Shown: positions 1-9,741, counted from the stretch's first letter. The stretch: DNA of 64,000 nucleotides from Ruminococcus sp. (GCF_017549005.1 NZ_JAFYYT010000008.1:26530-90529), one strand, 5' to 3'. Translations and numbers: made by a program. The notes: generated by a model from the letters alone, not told the origin.

Positions 1-1
1 C

Positions 2-847
2 AAATGGAACGCTGTTTACGACAACGTAAAGGCAAACGGACTCGAGGTCTCGTCCTTTAAGAACACCCGTATCAAGGGCTCTCTCAACGCCTCCGAGGCA
101 GGTCTTGTAATGACATCTATCCCTCAGGACGGCGGCTGGACAGTCTACGTTGACGGAAAAAAGACCTCGGATTTCAAGGTGCTCGGTACGCTTATCGGCT
201 TCAATGTCGGGGCAGGCAGCCACGATATCGAGTTCAGATACCATGTTCCCGCATTAAAGGCAGGTGCCCTGATAACGCTCCTTGCACTTGCGGCGCTGAT
301 ATTCTGCCTGAGAGTCCGCAAAAACGGCGGCTTCAGGCTTAAAAAGAAGGAAAAGGCACCCAAGACCGAGGAAAAAGCTCCCGAAGCTGAAAAAAGCGGC
401 AAATCTGAAAAAGCTGCTGAAAAGAGCAGCGACAAAAGCAAAAAGAGCTCCAAAAAGGCAGAAAAAACCGAAACTGCAAAGGACTGCGAAAAGGAGCTGA
501 CAAGAAGCAAAAGCTACATCGTGGGTCACGAATACGAGACCGTTATCCTGCGTAATGCAGACAATAACATGAAAATAGCCACTATCGCCAAATTCGGCAA
601 GGACGACCCATGTGACGCGAAGATCGCAGAAAACGAGAAATACTGCGTGGTTATCGGCTGGGGAGCAGTCATATACAAGCTCCAGCCGCCTTTCGAGAAC
701 TATCTCCCGGGTCTGAGCACGACTCAGTGGAAGAAATACCTCGTTGACGAGGACACATGGTTCGAGGAAATAAAGGAAATCACCAACGAATATGCAGTGC
801 TCGCTGCGGAAAACGGCGAAGAGCACAGGGTAGAATTCGATTTCTGA
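2..847 (+). CDS. YfhO-like membrane protein, C-terminal part (5' truncated by window edge)
   Basis: The frame is open from base 2 without a start, so the gene begins upstream of the window. The visible N-terminal part carries the C-terminal signature of YfhO-family membrane proteins (GGWTVYVDGKK, then GSHDIEFRY) followed by one hydrophobic helix (LITLLALAALIFCL). YfhO proteins are large multispanning membrane proteins linked to glycosylation of cell-surface polymers. After the helix there is an unusual tail: about 50 residues rich in Lys, Glu, Ser and Ala, then a roughly 115-residue acidic domain of unknown type ending in EHRVEFDF. The next gene starts 18 bases later with a good ribosome site. 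The family call is fairly secure; the role of the tail is unknown. Confidence 0.75.
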   Translation, partial: KWNAVYDNVKANGLEVSSFKNTRIKGSLNASEAGLVMTSIPQDGGWTVYVDGKKTSDFKVLGTLIGFNVGAGSHDIEFRYHVPALKAGALITLLALAALIFCLRVRKNGGFRLKKKEKAPKTEEKAPEAEKSGKSEKAAEKSSDKSKKSSKKAEKTETAKDCEKELTRSKSYIVGHEYETVILRNADNNMKIATIAKFGKDDPCDAKIAENEKYCVVIGWGAVIYKLQPPFENYLPGLSTTQWKKYLVDEDTWFEEIKEITNEYAVLAAENGEEHRVEFDF

Positions 848-865
848 GAAAACAGAGGTGAAAAA

Positions 866-1282
866 ATGTCAGTAGGATTCAAGGTAAAGTTTTATTGGTA
901 TCAGGTAGGCTCTGCCGATTTCCTGTTTTCGTTTTTCTCCACTGTAGCCTGCAATCTCGAAAACGGCAGGCAGGGAGAGCGGTTCCCCATGATAAAAAAC
1001 CTTTGCGATAACGGACGGCTCGAAATTAACGAGCTTTCCGCCGCTCTTGAAGAAATCGCACTGATAAAGGCAGAGCTCAAACGCTTTTCCGCGGATAAAG
1101 TTGTATGGGACATGGATGACCTCTCAAAACAACCGCCGTGGGGCAGTAATATAAGCCCTGATATAACCGACCTTTCCAACTATTTCGTAACGAGCGACGG
1201 TGAAGACTTTATAACAGTACTTCAGCACGCCGTAGAAAAAGCTGTCAGTCTCGGTACAGAGCTGGAAATATCAAATTTATGA
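866..1282 (+). CDS. Immunity protein 70 (Imm70)-like protein
   Basis: This 138-residue protein matches what I remember of the Imm70 family (Bacillus YxxD type): an N-terminal FKVKFYWYQVGS segment, then SFFSTVACNLE, a central VVWDMDDL, and the characteristic PPWGSNISPDITDLSNYF stretch followed by VTSDGEDF. Imm70 proteins neutralise secreted polymorphic toxins such as LXG nucleases by binding them in the cytoplasm. The start is preceded by AGAGGTG at 7-8 bases. The stop overlaps the next start, so it is translated together with a second immunity-like gene. No toxin gene is visible beside it. Confidence 0.8.
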   Translation: MSVGFKVKFYWYQVGSADFLFSFFSTVACNLENGRQGERFPMIKNLCDNGRLEINELSAALEEIALIKAELKRFSADKVVWDMDDLSKQPPWGSNISPDITDLSNYFVTSDGEDFITVLQHAVEKAVSLGTELEISNL

Positions 1283-1737
1283 AAAACGAGATAAAAACAA
1301 TACCGGACAGCGCCGTTTCCGATATCAGAAACAACGAAAAGGGCGCATACACAGCAGAAATTGACGGAAAGACCATACATACGGAAAAGGAATGGCTGTA
1401 CGCTATGGCGGAAGCCTTCCGTTTTCCCGTTTATACCGAAAACGACAGAAAGACTGCCGTATGGTACAGCGGAGCATACAAGGATACGGAAAGATATCTT
1501 ATGAATTATCCGCGCTATAACGACTGGATGACCGATCTTTCATGGATAAGCGAAGAAAAGATAGTCCTTATAGTAAGGGATTTCCCGCATATCTTTGACG
1601 GCGATCCCGACGCAAAGGGATATTTTCTGAAAGACCTTCGGGATATCCTTCATTGGTGGGATACAGAGGTCGTAAACTGTGTGGTCGGGGGTCAAAAAAG
1701 AGAGTTCACAGTGTATCTGACAGATAAGAATAAGTAA
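1279..1737 (+). CDS. Barstar-like ribonuclease inhibitor
   Basis: This 152-residue protein resembles barstar: IDGKTIHTEKEWLYAMAEAF near residue 30, an extended centre, and a helix ending in LKDLRDILHWWDTEVV where barstars carry their conserved Trp-rich segment. Barstars bind and block barnase-like RNases. The ATG overlaps the Imm70-like stop by four bases (ATGA), a typical translational coupling. It is longer than classical barstar (about 90 residues), with an insertion around residues 55-85. A strong terminator follows directly. The family call is likely; the target nuclease is unknown. Confidence 0.7.
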   Translation: MKNEIKTIPDSAVSDIRNNEKGAYTAEIDGKTIHTEKEWLYAMAEAFRFPVYTENDRKTAVWYSGAYKDTERYLMNYPRYNDWMTDLSWISEEKIVLIVRDFPHIFDGDPDAKGYFLKDLRDILHWWDTEVVNCVVGGQKREFTVYLTDKNK

Positions 1738-1764
1738 GGCGGACTGACTACAGGTCCGCCTTTT
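1738..1764 (+). terminator. Intrinsic terminator after immunity gene pair
   Basis: A perfect 7-bp stem (GGCGGAC / GTCCGCC) with a 9-base loop is followed by TTTT, starting one base after the barstar-like stop codon. Confidence 0.85.
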
Positions 1765-1870
1765 GCCGATTTAAAGGGATAAAAAAAGCATCAGGATCTG
1801 CTCCTGAAACAGTAAAAAAATATAAATTACGGATAAAAAATGCAAATAAACGGCGTTTAGTGCAAAGTTA

Positions 1871-1898
1871 TTGACTTTTTCGGATTTATAAATATAAT
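1871..1898 (+). promoter_or_regulatory. Promoter of the AgrD-like gene
   Basis: TTGACT at 1871-1876 and a perfect TATAAT at 1893-1898 are separated by 16 bp, about 60 bases upstream of the small peptide gene. Confidence 0.7.
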
Positions 1899-1959
1899 AT
1901 ACTTAGGCGTTGTCCAGAAAGTGCCCGCTCAATCATTTATAAGGAGGTATTTCATTCTT

Positions 1960-2115
1960 ATGAAGAAAACCCGGCACGCTGTCACAGACATCATAATGAA
2001 AACTATCGTAGCAAAATCAGTAAAAACAGCAGCGAGAAACGCAAATTCCGCTTGTTTTTGGTGGAATAACCAACCAGCTGTTCCAAAGGATCTAAAAAAA
2101 CTCAGAAAATTCTAA
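1960..2115 (+). CDS. AgrD-like cyclic autoinducer precursor peptide (orphan)
   Basis: A 51-residue peptide starts at ATG 1960 behind a perfect AAGGAGG at 1941-1947. It has the three parts of AgrD precursors: an amphipathic N-terminal helix (MKKTRHAVTDIIMKTIVAKS), a Cys core (SACFWWN), and the conserved recognition tail (QPAVPKDLKKLRKF). From memory, Clostridium perfringens AgrD has SACLWFT followed by HQPEEPKSL, which aligns without gaps. By that analogy the product would be a thiolactone peptide with ring Cys-Phe-Trp-Trp-Asn. No AgrB protease, histidine kinase or response regulator is nearby, so it would need a distant AgrB. It has its own promoter. Ring size and activity are inferences. Confidence 0.82.
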   Translation: MKKTRHAVTDIIMKTIVAKSVKTAARNANSACFWWNNQPAVPKDLKKLRKF

Positions 2116-2714
2116 ACAATAGTTTACATAATAAAGCCTAACCTCTATCCCTAACAATACTCTATTATAAAAACACTGAAATGCCGATTTATCCGACGCG
2201 TATTCGTTATCTGATACGCTGAGCTGCAACAGACTTAACCTTTACTGATAAAAGATATCCAACATTCATTTTATTCTATCAAGTAACTGACGCTGAACTT
2301 TATCTGACAACAGATCAATCTGACAGACAAATGATCGCGCAGTCACTTTCTGGCGACTAACCTAAAAAGCGGGCAAAACGATCTCATTTGCAGCGGTCGT
2401 GATGCCTGTCTAGTTGATCAAAACCACATCTTCTCTAATACATCATATCCAAAAAGCGGAATGTGGAACACTGCCGAGCATTCGGCAGGTCCCATTTTTC
2501 CGTCCCCCTACCCCCGATGATGATCATTCGTATGCTGCACAATCGGAACAAACAATGAACATATGACGCTTTCAGATCTCTCTTTAAAAAACCATCTCTA
2601 TCTAAACGCTTGAAAGAAAAAACAGAAATTCAGAATTTCCATTCCTTGCTTGTTTCGCAGTAAATCATACAGTGATTTTTCATATAGGGAGTTCCGCTTC
2701 AACTCCCGAGTGAA
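2116..2714. other. Non-coding stretch downstream of the AgrD-like gene
   Basis: About 600 bases with no credible gene on either strand; the longest start-to-stop runs are about 20 codons and lack ribosome sites. It contains a 7-bp hairpin at 2471-2488 and ends at a strong terminator. It may be a long 3' untranslated region, an unrecognised RNA, or decayed sequence where agrB-type genes once were; I see no remnant of those. Confidence 0.5.
2471..2488 (+). other. Short perfect hairpin
   Basis: CTGCCGA, loop GCAT, TCGGCAG, followed 5 bases later by a run of T at 2494-2498. It could be a weak terminator for the AgrD-like transcript. Confidence 0.45.
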
Positions 2715-2754
2715 GGAGCCCATTCCCGGTCAGAATGGGCTCCTTTGCTTTTTT
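2715..2754 (+). terminator. Strong intrinsic terminator
   Basis: An 11-bp perfect stem (GGAGCCCATTC / GAATGGGCTCC) with a 7-base loop is followed by TTTGCTTTTTT. No gene ends immediately before it, so it must close a long transcript from the AgrD-like promoter or a non-coding RNA. Confidence 0.85.
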
Positions 2755-2924
2755 ATTGCCCGTGATCGTATTTCACTTTGCGAACACAGTTCTGTCACCT
2801 TCCTGACATCTTAGTATCTTGACTTTTTTCGCAGTAAATGATAAAATTATATCTGTTTAGTACTGATATAATGTGAAATCCGTTGCATTAAACCACACGG
2901 TGCTAAAGGATATTGGAGGAAAAA

Positions 2925-5564
2925 ATGAAACACTATCTTGAATCAACCGAATCGGTCCTTAAAGAAGTCAAAAGTTCGGCTTCGGGACTTACCGCAGAAG
3001 AGGCTGCAAAGCGCCTTGAAAAGGTAGGTCAGAACAAGCTCGACGAGCCGCCGAAGCCCACGCTGCTTGCAAGGTTCATAGAGCAGTTCAAGAATCCCAT
3101 GATACTCGTTCTTATCGCAGCTGCCGTAATATCAGCTATTACAGGCATAGTTTCCGAGGGCAAGCTTGACGCGGACGTATTCATCATCATGTTCGTTGTC
3201 ATCGCAAACGCTGTTCTCGGAGTTTATCAGGAAAACAAAGCCGAATCCGCTATCGAAGCCCTGCAGGCTATGAGCGCCGCACAGAGCAAGGTTTACCGCT
3301 CGGGCGAGATGATAGTGATACCCAGTTCGGAGCTCGTCCCCGGTGACGTAATAGCTCTCGAGGCAGGCGACAATGTCCCTGCGGACTGCCGTATACTCGA
3401 AGCGGCTGCACTTAAAGCCGAAGAATCAGCCCTCACAGGCGAAAGCGTCCCCTCCGAAAAGGAGAGCGGAGTGCTCTCGGGCGAGGAAGTACCTCTCGGC
3501 GACAGAAAGAATATGCTCTACATGGGCAGCAGTATCGCTTACGGCCGTGCGGAAGCAGTCGTAGTCGCTACAGGTATGCAGACCGAAATGGGCAAGATAG
3601 CAGGTGCTATAGCAAATGCAGACGATGACGAGACTCCTCTCCAGAAGAGCCTCGACCAGCTCAGCAAGATACTTTCAGTGGCAGTTCTCGTTATCTGCGT
3701 TATCATACTTGGAATCAACATATTACAGATGCTCGTGAAGAACGGCGCTATCACGCTCCCCGGCTTCCTTGACTCGTTCATGATAGCTGTAAGCCTTGCT
3801 GTTGCGGCTATTCCGGAGGGACTTGCGGCAGTTGTCACAGTCGTTCTCTCTATCGGCGTTACCAATATGTCCAAGCGCGGAGCTATCATACGCAGACTTA
3901 CCGCCGTTGAGGCTCTCGGCTGCGCTCAGGTAATATGCTCCGATAAGACAGGTACTCTCACACAGAACAAGATGACAGTCGTTCACGAGAATACAGACGA
4001 CAAGGAGCTCCTTGCAAAGGCTATGGCGCTCTGCTGCGACGCTGTCCTCAACTCCGACGACACAGTTGCGGGCGAGCCTACAGAGGCTGCTCTCGTAGCT
4101 TACGCACACAAGTGCGGACTTAAAAAGTACGAGCTGGAGGCAGCAACTCCGAGAGTTGCAGAAGCTCCCTTTGATTCTCTCAGAAAGATGATGTCCACTG
4201 TACACAAGACCGATAAGGGCTATGTACAGTACACCAAGGGCGCTCCTGACGAGGTGCTGAAAAACTGCACCCATATGTACAAAGAGGGCGGCGTCCGCAT
4301 TATGACGGAGTCCGACAGACTTGAGATACTCCGCAGAAACAAGGAAATGGCAGACCAGGCTCTGAGAGTTCTCCTTGCGGCTTACCGTGAGTACGACGAG
4401 CTCCCCGCAGATACCTCACCCGAAGGTCTCGAGCATGATCTTATATACATAGGCATGACAGGTATGATAGACCCTGTCCGTCCCGAAGTCAAGGACGCTA
4501 TCGGTCTCTGCCGCACAGCAGGCATACGTCCTGTCATGATAACAGGCGACCACAGGGATACAGCCGTTGCTATCGCAAAGGAGCTGGGAATCCTCGGCGA
4601 GGGTCAGCAGGCTCTCACAGGCGCAGAGCTCTCAAAGATTCCCGATAACGAGTTCAACGCACACGTTGAGGACTACAGCGTATATGCCCGTGTACAGCCT
4701 GAGCACAAGGTACGTATAGTCAACGCATGGCGCAAGAAGAACATGACAACAGCTATGACAGGCGACGGCGTAAACGACGCTCCGTCCATCAAGAGCGCGG
4801 ATATCGGCGTTGGTATGGGTATCACAGGTACGGACGTTACAAAGAACGTTGCGGATATGGTCCTTACCGACGACAACTTCGCAACTATCGTAGGCGCTGT
4901 CGAGGAAGGCAGACGTATCTATGACAATATCCGCAAGGCTATACAGTTCCTGCTTTCCAGCAACCTCAGCGAAGTGCTGTGCATACTTATGGCTACTATC
5001 GGTCTCGGCAGTCTCACAAATGGCTCGTTCGTGATATTCAAGCCTGTACATCTGCTCTGGATAAACCTTATCTCAGACTGTTTCCCTGCAATAGCTCTCG
5101 GCATGGAGCCTGCTGAAAAAGGCATTATGTCACGCAAACCGCGAAGCAGTAATTCCCACATCTTCTCAGACGGTCTCGGCATAAATCTTCTGTGGCAGGG
5201 TACACTGATAGCAATACTCAGCCTTATCTCCTACGTTGTAGGCTATCAGAACGAGGGACACGGCGCAGCTATGACAATGGCTTTCATCACCCTCTGCGTA
5301 TGCGAAATGCTCCATGCATGGAACATGAGAAGCCTTAAAGGCTCTATCTTCAAAATGAAGAGCAGAAATATAGTCCTTATCGGAGCTATCGCCCTTTCAG
5401 CCGTGCTCACTATCCCCGTACTCTTTATACCGAAGCTCAGGGATATATTCTCACTTACTCAGCTTAACGGTTCCGATTATCTCTTTGCATTCCTCATAGG
5501 TGCCTGCATAGTGCCTGTTGTTGAGATAGTGAAGTTCTTCCAGAGAGCTTCTTCAAAGAAGTAA
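2925..5564 (+). CDS. Calcium-type P-type ATPase (P2A class)
   Basis: This 879-residue cation pump has all P-type landmarks: TGES in the actuator domain (about residue 171), PEGL in transmembrane helix 4, the phosphorylated Asp in DKTGTLT (about 340), KGAPDEV in the nucleotide domain, and TGDGVNDAP (about 612). The N-terminal cation-ATPase domain and NPMILVLIAAAVISA helix place it with bacterial SERCA/PMCA-like Ca2+ exporters, which use ATP to expel Ca2+. ATG 2925 is preferred over the upstream in-frame TTG because GGAGG (2915-2919) sits 5 bases before it. It is a single-gene unit ending in a composite repeat-terminator. Confidence 0.93.
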   Translation: MKHYLESTESVLKEVKSSASGLTAEEAAKRLEKVGQNKLDEPPKPTLLARFIEQFKNPMILVLIAAAVISAITGIVSEGKLDADVFIIMFVVIANAVLGVYQENKAESAIEALQAMSAAQSKVYRSGEMIVIPSSELVPGDVIALEAGDNVPADCRILEAAALKAEESALTGESVPSEKESGVLSGEEVPLGDRKNMLYMGSSIAYGRAEAVVVATGMQTEMGKIAGAIANADDDETPLQKSLDQLSKILSVAVLVICVIILGINILQMLVKNGAITLPGFLDSFMIAVSLAVAAIPEGLAAVVTVVLSIGVTNMSKRGAIIRRLTAVEALGCAQVICSDKTGTLTQNKMTVVHENTDDKELLAKAMALCCDAVLNSDDTVAGEPTEAALVAYAHKCGLKKYELEAATPRVAEAPFDSLRKMMSTVHKTDKGYVQYTKGAPDEVLKNCTHMYKEGGVRIMTESDRLEILRRNKEMADQALRVLLAAYREYDELPADTSPEGLEHDLIYIGMTGMIDPVRPEVKDAIGLCRTAGIRPVMITGDHRDTAVAIAKELGILGEGQQALTGAELSKIPDNEFNAHVEDYSVYARVQPEHKVRIVNAWRKKNMTTAMTGDGVNDAPSIKSADIGVGMGITGTDVTKNVADMVLTDDNFATIVGAVEEGRRIYDNIRKAIQFLLSSNLSEVLCILMATIGLGSLTNGSFVIFKPVHLLWINLISDCFPAIALGMEPAEKGIMSRKPRSSNSHIFSDGLGINLLWQGTLIAILSLISYVVGYQNEGHGAAMTMAFITLCVCEMLHAWNMRSLKGSIFKMKSRNIVLIGAIALSAVLTIPVLFIPKLRDIFSLTQLNGSDYLFAFLIGACIVPVVEIVKFFQRASSKK

Positions 5565-5566
5565 AC

Positions 5567-5618
5567 AGAACTAAGAGCTAAGAACTAAGATTTTAGGGGC
5601 GCACAATGTGCGCCCCTT
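5567..5618 (+). repeat. Composite extragenic repeat with terminator palindrome (copy 1)
   Basis: Starting two bases after the ATPase stop, a 24-bp tract built from AACTAAGA and GCTAAGA words is followed by a palindrome with 11-bp arms (AGGGGCGCACA / TGTGCGCCCCT) around one base, then TT. An almost identical unit lies at 48695-48750 after another plus-strand gene. It probably acts as a terminator. Confidence 0.75.
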
Positions 5619-5738
5619 ATAATATGAAAAAAGACCGATCATATGTGTAATACGCATAGAGAAGTATTTGTGAGAATTTATTGAGGAAAACCCTTTTGAA
5701 AAAGGGACGCCCGAAAGAAGAAATTATAGTTTTAGATG

Positions 5739-7407
<1,669 letters not shown>

Positions 7408-7507
7408 TCACAGCGAATCGCAACCTTATTATAACATATACTCCGCATCAATTCAAGACTTTAAAGCGAGAAATTTATTCGCGCGCTGTGATTCTCTTGT
7501 CGCTTAT

Positions 7508-7696
7508 TCAGGCGGAGTAATCGCCGTTCTTGATTTCACGGGCTATCATTCTGCTAATGATAGCCTTGATAGTTTCGCTATCATCACCGCAGAAATGCGT
7601 CTCGACAATATAGGTGGTGTTGCCTATCCTGTACTCTGAAATAGTGGGAGTAGGCAATGTCTGCGGATTTTCTGTTGTATTCTCGTTTCTTCCCAT
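7508..7696 (-). CDS. TnpW-like transposon protein
   Basis: A 62-residue protein starting at ATG 7696 behind a perfect AAGGAGG. The C-terminal half (YRIGNTTYIVETHF, then KAIISRMIAREI) matches the small TnpW family named from Tn4451, where it lies beside the TnpX serine recombinase. Its biochemical role is unknown. It is encoded upstream of the recombinase on the same strand, 121 bases apart, as expected for this type of element. Confidence 0.8.
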   Translation of the reverse strand: MGRNENTTENPQTLPTPTISEYRIGNTTYIVETHFCGDDSETIKAIISRMIAREIKNGDYSA

Positions 7697-7822
7697 GTGA
7701 ACCTCCTTGCTTTTGGCTGCTCTGACGAATGGAGCAGCGGGCGTATGTCGTGGAGAGTGGGAGGATTTCATTTTGGCGACAGCTTGCAACTTTGGCAAAA
7801 ACAGATGCAGGCGGAAATTATC

Positions 7823-8009
7823 CCCTCTTACTATCTGGAGAAAAGGAGCTCGTTTTTCAACCCTATCGCAGAAAATAGTCTGCAATTTTTGAGCGATTCT
7901 CTCTTTTGCACAATCAGCCAAGTCTGTTTGAATGCTGCGTTGTCAGAAATAGAGAATAGATGCAGATAGGGTTGAAAACAGGACAAATTATCTCCTGATA
8001 GTAGGAGGG
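7823..8009. repeat. Imperfect 45-bp inverted repeat
   Basis: Arms 7823-7867 and 7965-8009 are inverted copies with 35 of 45 matching bases by eye. The outer 19 bases (CCCTC, TACTATC, GGAGA blocks) and inner TTTTCAACCCTATC are best conserved. The spacer is 97 bp. Confidence 0.7.
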
Positions 8010-8011
8010 CA

Positions 8012-8043
8012 ACACAAAAGCCGCACCCGTGACAGGTGCGGCT
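8012..8043 (-). terminator. Minus-strand terminator downstream of the XRE gene
   Basis: Read on the minus strand, AGCCGCACC, a 7-base loop, and GGTGCGGCT are followed by TTTTGTG. It would stop transcripts from the XRE regulator before TnpW. Confidence 0.65.
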
Positions 8044-8187
8044 GAAAAATCCGAGACATGAAAATGAAGCAAAAAACGGTTCAAAAAAAGTGCCGTATAC
8101 CTTGTTGTGAGAAGCTACCAGCAAGCCATAGAAAGTGCCGTATTCTTTGCACTTTCGGAGATTTTCGGTCGCAAGTCTCCCGAAGAT

Positions 8188-8218
8188 TTGATTCAGGGAA
8201 CCCTCCGCCCTGAATCAA
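8188..8218. repeat. 11-bp perfect inverted repeat
   Basis: TTGATTCAGGG and CCCTGAATCAA flank a 9-base spacer. There is no T-run, so a protein-binding site or structural element is more likely than a terminator. Confidence 0.6.
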
Positions 8219-8347
8219 GTCTCCATCAAAACAAGGATGCACCTTGAACCGCTGAATAGGAAGTGTAGATGAAAAAACATCTCTCGCATAATTATTACAA
8301 ATTATGATGCACTGTGCCAAGAATAAAGGTACTCACATAATAAAACC

Positions 8348-9127
8348 TTATTGCTTTGAATCATCAATGGGATACAAATCAAATAATAACGATGAAATTG
8401 TTTCTTGCAACGCATAACGGCGATATTTAAGACTATCAATGAGCTTACCAGAAGTTGTATAGTCATCATATTCCAGTTCTCTATACTTGTGTATAACTTG
8501 TAATTCTTCATCTGTTAAAGAATCACGAATACTCAATTCTTCTGATGAAAAGGCATCGTCACAATCTAACGGTGAGTTAAGGTTGTCAATAATAAAATTT
8601 GCTTTTTTAGGCTCCATACTATAAAGTTGTTCTTTTAGAGAACGTACCTTTTCATCGTATTCATTTCTATGCTTTACATAATCAGAATAGAGATCATCTA
8701 CTTTTTTTAACTCTTCAACTGCTTCTATGAAACGTGGCATCGAAATAAACCTGTTAATCATTTTTTGATATGAATCAGCTTCTTCAGAAAAAACAAATTT
8801 TTCAGGAATAAGCCCCATAACAGTTTTTATTTGGTGAATAGATTCCTCAGTCAATCCTGTTTCAGCAACAACGATTGTTGTGTTTTTTGTTTTATTAGAA
8901 TACGCTTCTTCTCCAAGGAGATATCCGAGTTCACATCCGAAGAATTTGCACATATTCAAAAGTATTTCCAAAGGCGGAAGTGTCCTCTTATCCGAGTCGT
9001 CATTTTCATAGTTGGATATTTGCTTTCCGGTTACTCCAAGTTTATCACCTAACCTCGCCTGAGACCACTTGTGGTTTTGGCGCTCTTTTTTTATATTCTT
9101 ACTCAAGACTTCAGGGCTATAATACAT
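8348..9127 (-). CDS. XRE-family transcriptional regulator
   Basis: A 259-residue protein with an N-terminal helix-turn-helix of the Cro/C1 type: IKKERQNHKWSQARLGDKLG, then VTGKQISNYEN and PPLEILLNMCKFF (about residues 10-70). The rest is a long acidic, helical region without a recognised enzyme domain. It starts at ATG 9127 behind AAAGGAAA. It is divergent from the small membrane protein gene at 9260, and a strong promoter for that gene lies in the shared 132-bp intergenic region, so it probably regulates the island genes. Base composition is AT-rich compared with the flanking chromosome, consistent with transfer. Confidence 0.85.
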   Translation of the reverse strand: MYYSPEVLSKNIKKERQNHKWSQARLGDKLGVTGKQISNYENDDSDKRTLPPLEILLNMCKFFGCELGYLLGEEAYSNKTKNTTIVVAETGLTEESIHQIKTVMGLIPEKFVFSEEADSYQKMINRFISMPRFIEAVEELKKVDDLYSDYVKHRNEYDEKVRSLKEQLYSMEPKKANFIIDNLNSPLDCDDAFSSEELSIRDSLTDEELQVIHKYRELEYDDYTTSGKLIDSLKYRRYALQETISSLLFDLYPIDDSKQ

Positions 9128-9175
9128 ATAATTTCCTTTCTTACCTAAAAAGTAAATTTATATTTCGGAACATAC

Positions 9176-9204
9176 TTGACATTTCCTATTAGTCATTATA
9201 CAAT
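9176..9204 (+). promoter_or_regulatory. Promoter of the island gene train
   Basis: Perfect TTGACA at 9176-9181 and TACAAT at 9199-9204, 17-bp spacing, about 55 bases upstream of the first plus-strand island gene. Confidence 0.8.
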
Positions 9205-9259
9205 GTTATTACAGCAATGTCAACCCATTAGATTATGTTTTGAAAGGCGGTCGATTTGT

Positions 9260-9574
9260 ATGGCTTGGAATCCAAAGAAACCAGGGAATTATGCTTGGTT
9301 AACCCAAATAGTAAAAGAACACGGAGGTGTTGAACAATTCATCGATGATATCCACAATGAAGGATATCAAAAAGGACAGGAACATGGAGTACTTATAGGA
9401 GCAAGTATCGCAACGATAGCATTTGTGGCGGTTTTGGGAGCTTATCAAGAGATAAGGCACATCGTAGAAGTACGAAAAGCGTCTAAGGTGCGTGCAAAAG
9501 TATCAAGTGATATTATACGTTGCAATATAAGCAAATCTGACAGTGAAGGCGTTGATACACCAACTCAAAAATGA
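9260..9574 (+). CDS. Small single-span membrane protein, copy A
   Basis: A 104-residue protein starting at ATG 9260 behind AAAGGCGG. The soluble N-terminus contains AWLTQIVKEHGGVEQFIDDI and HNEGYQKGQEHG, followed by one hydrophobic helix (about residues 46-64, ASIATIAFVAVLGAY) and a basic, then acidic tail. It is clearly paralogous to the product of 14745-15083; both share the [20 protein letters not shown] and GAY motifs in the same order. I know no function for this family. It lies first in the plus-strand island train behind the strongest promoter of the island. The two copies bracket the enzyme genes, suggesting both are parts of one membrane-associated system. Confidence 0.75.
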   Translation: MAWNPKKPGNYAWLTQIVKEHGGVEQFIDDIHNEGYQKGQEHGVLIGASIATIAFVAVLGAYQEIRHIVEVRKASKVRAKVSSDIIRCNISKSDSEGVDTPTQK

Positions 9575-9600
9575 GTTATTAAATTGTTTAGTGCCTGCAA

Positions 9601-9725
9601 TGTTGCATATTTCTATAAAATGTTGCAGAAATATATGACTTCATACAAAGTGTTGCGCACTCGGTTCTTTTGTTGCAAAAAAACAACATCAAGCAAAAAT
9701 GTTGCAACTTATTGTTCCTTGTTGC
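9601..9725 (+). promoter_or_regulatory. Iteron-like array of six TGTTGC boxes
   Basis: TGTTGC occurs at 9601, 9621, 9651, 9671, 9700 and 9720, that is three pairs with 20-bp spacing inside each pair and 50 or 49 bp between pairs. Most copies read TGTTGCA. The fifth lies in a GTTGCAAC palindrome, and an inverted GCAAC (9753-9757) sits between the boxes of the downstream promoter. Spacing by whole helical turns suggests cooperative binding by a regulator, possibly the HTH domain of the next gene. Confidence 0.75.
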
Positions 9726-9741
9726 AATTATGTGATAAATA

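Larger units (their letters stand above)
7697..8347. other. Non-coding segment of the mobile element
   Basis: No convincing gene in about 650 bases. It contains a 45-bp imperfect inverted repeat (7823-8009), a minus-strand terminator hairpin (8012-8043), a direct repeat AAAGTGCCGTAT at 8087-8098 and 8136-8147, and an 11-bp hairpin at 8188-8218. The density of symmetric DNA suggests protein-binding or replication/transfer sites, but no known oriT or origin motif was recognised. Confidence 0.5.

Noticed and set aside
1960-2115. Bacteriocin or lanthipeptide precursor
   Set aside because: The QPxxPKxLKKL tail after a single Cys core fits AgrD much better; no modification or export genes are nearby.
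9601-9725. CRISPR array
   Set aside because: The repeats are only six to seven bases long and spaced 20-30 bp; no conserved long repeat, spacers or cas genes.
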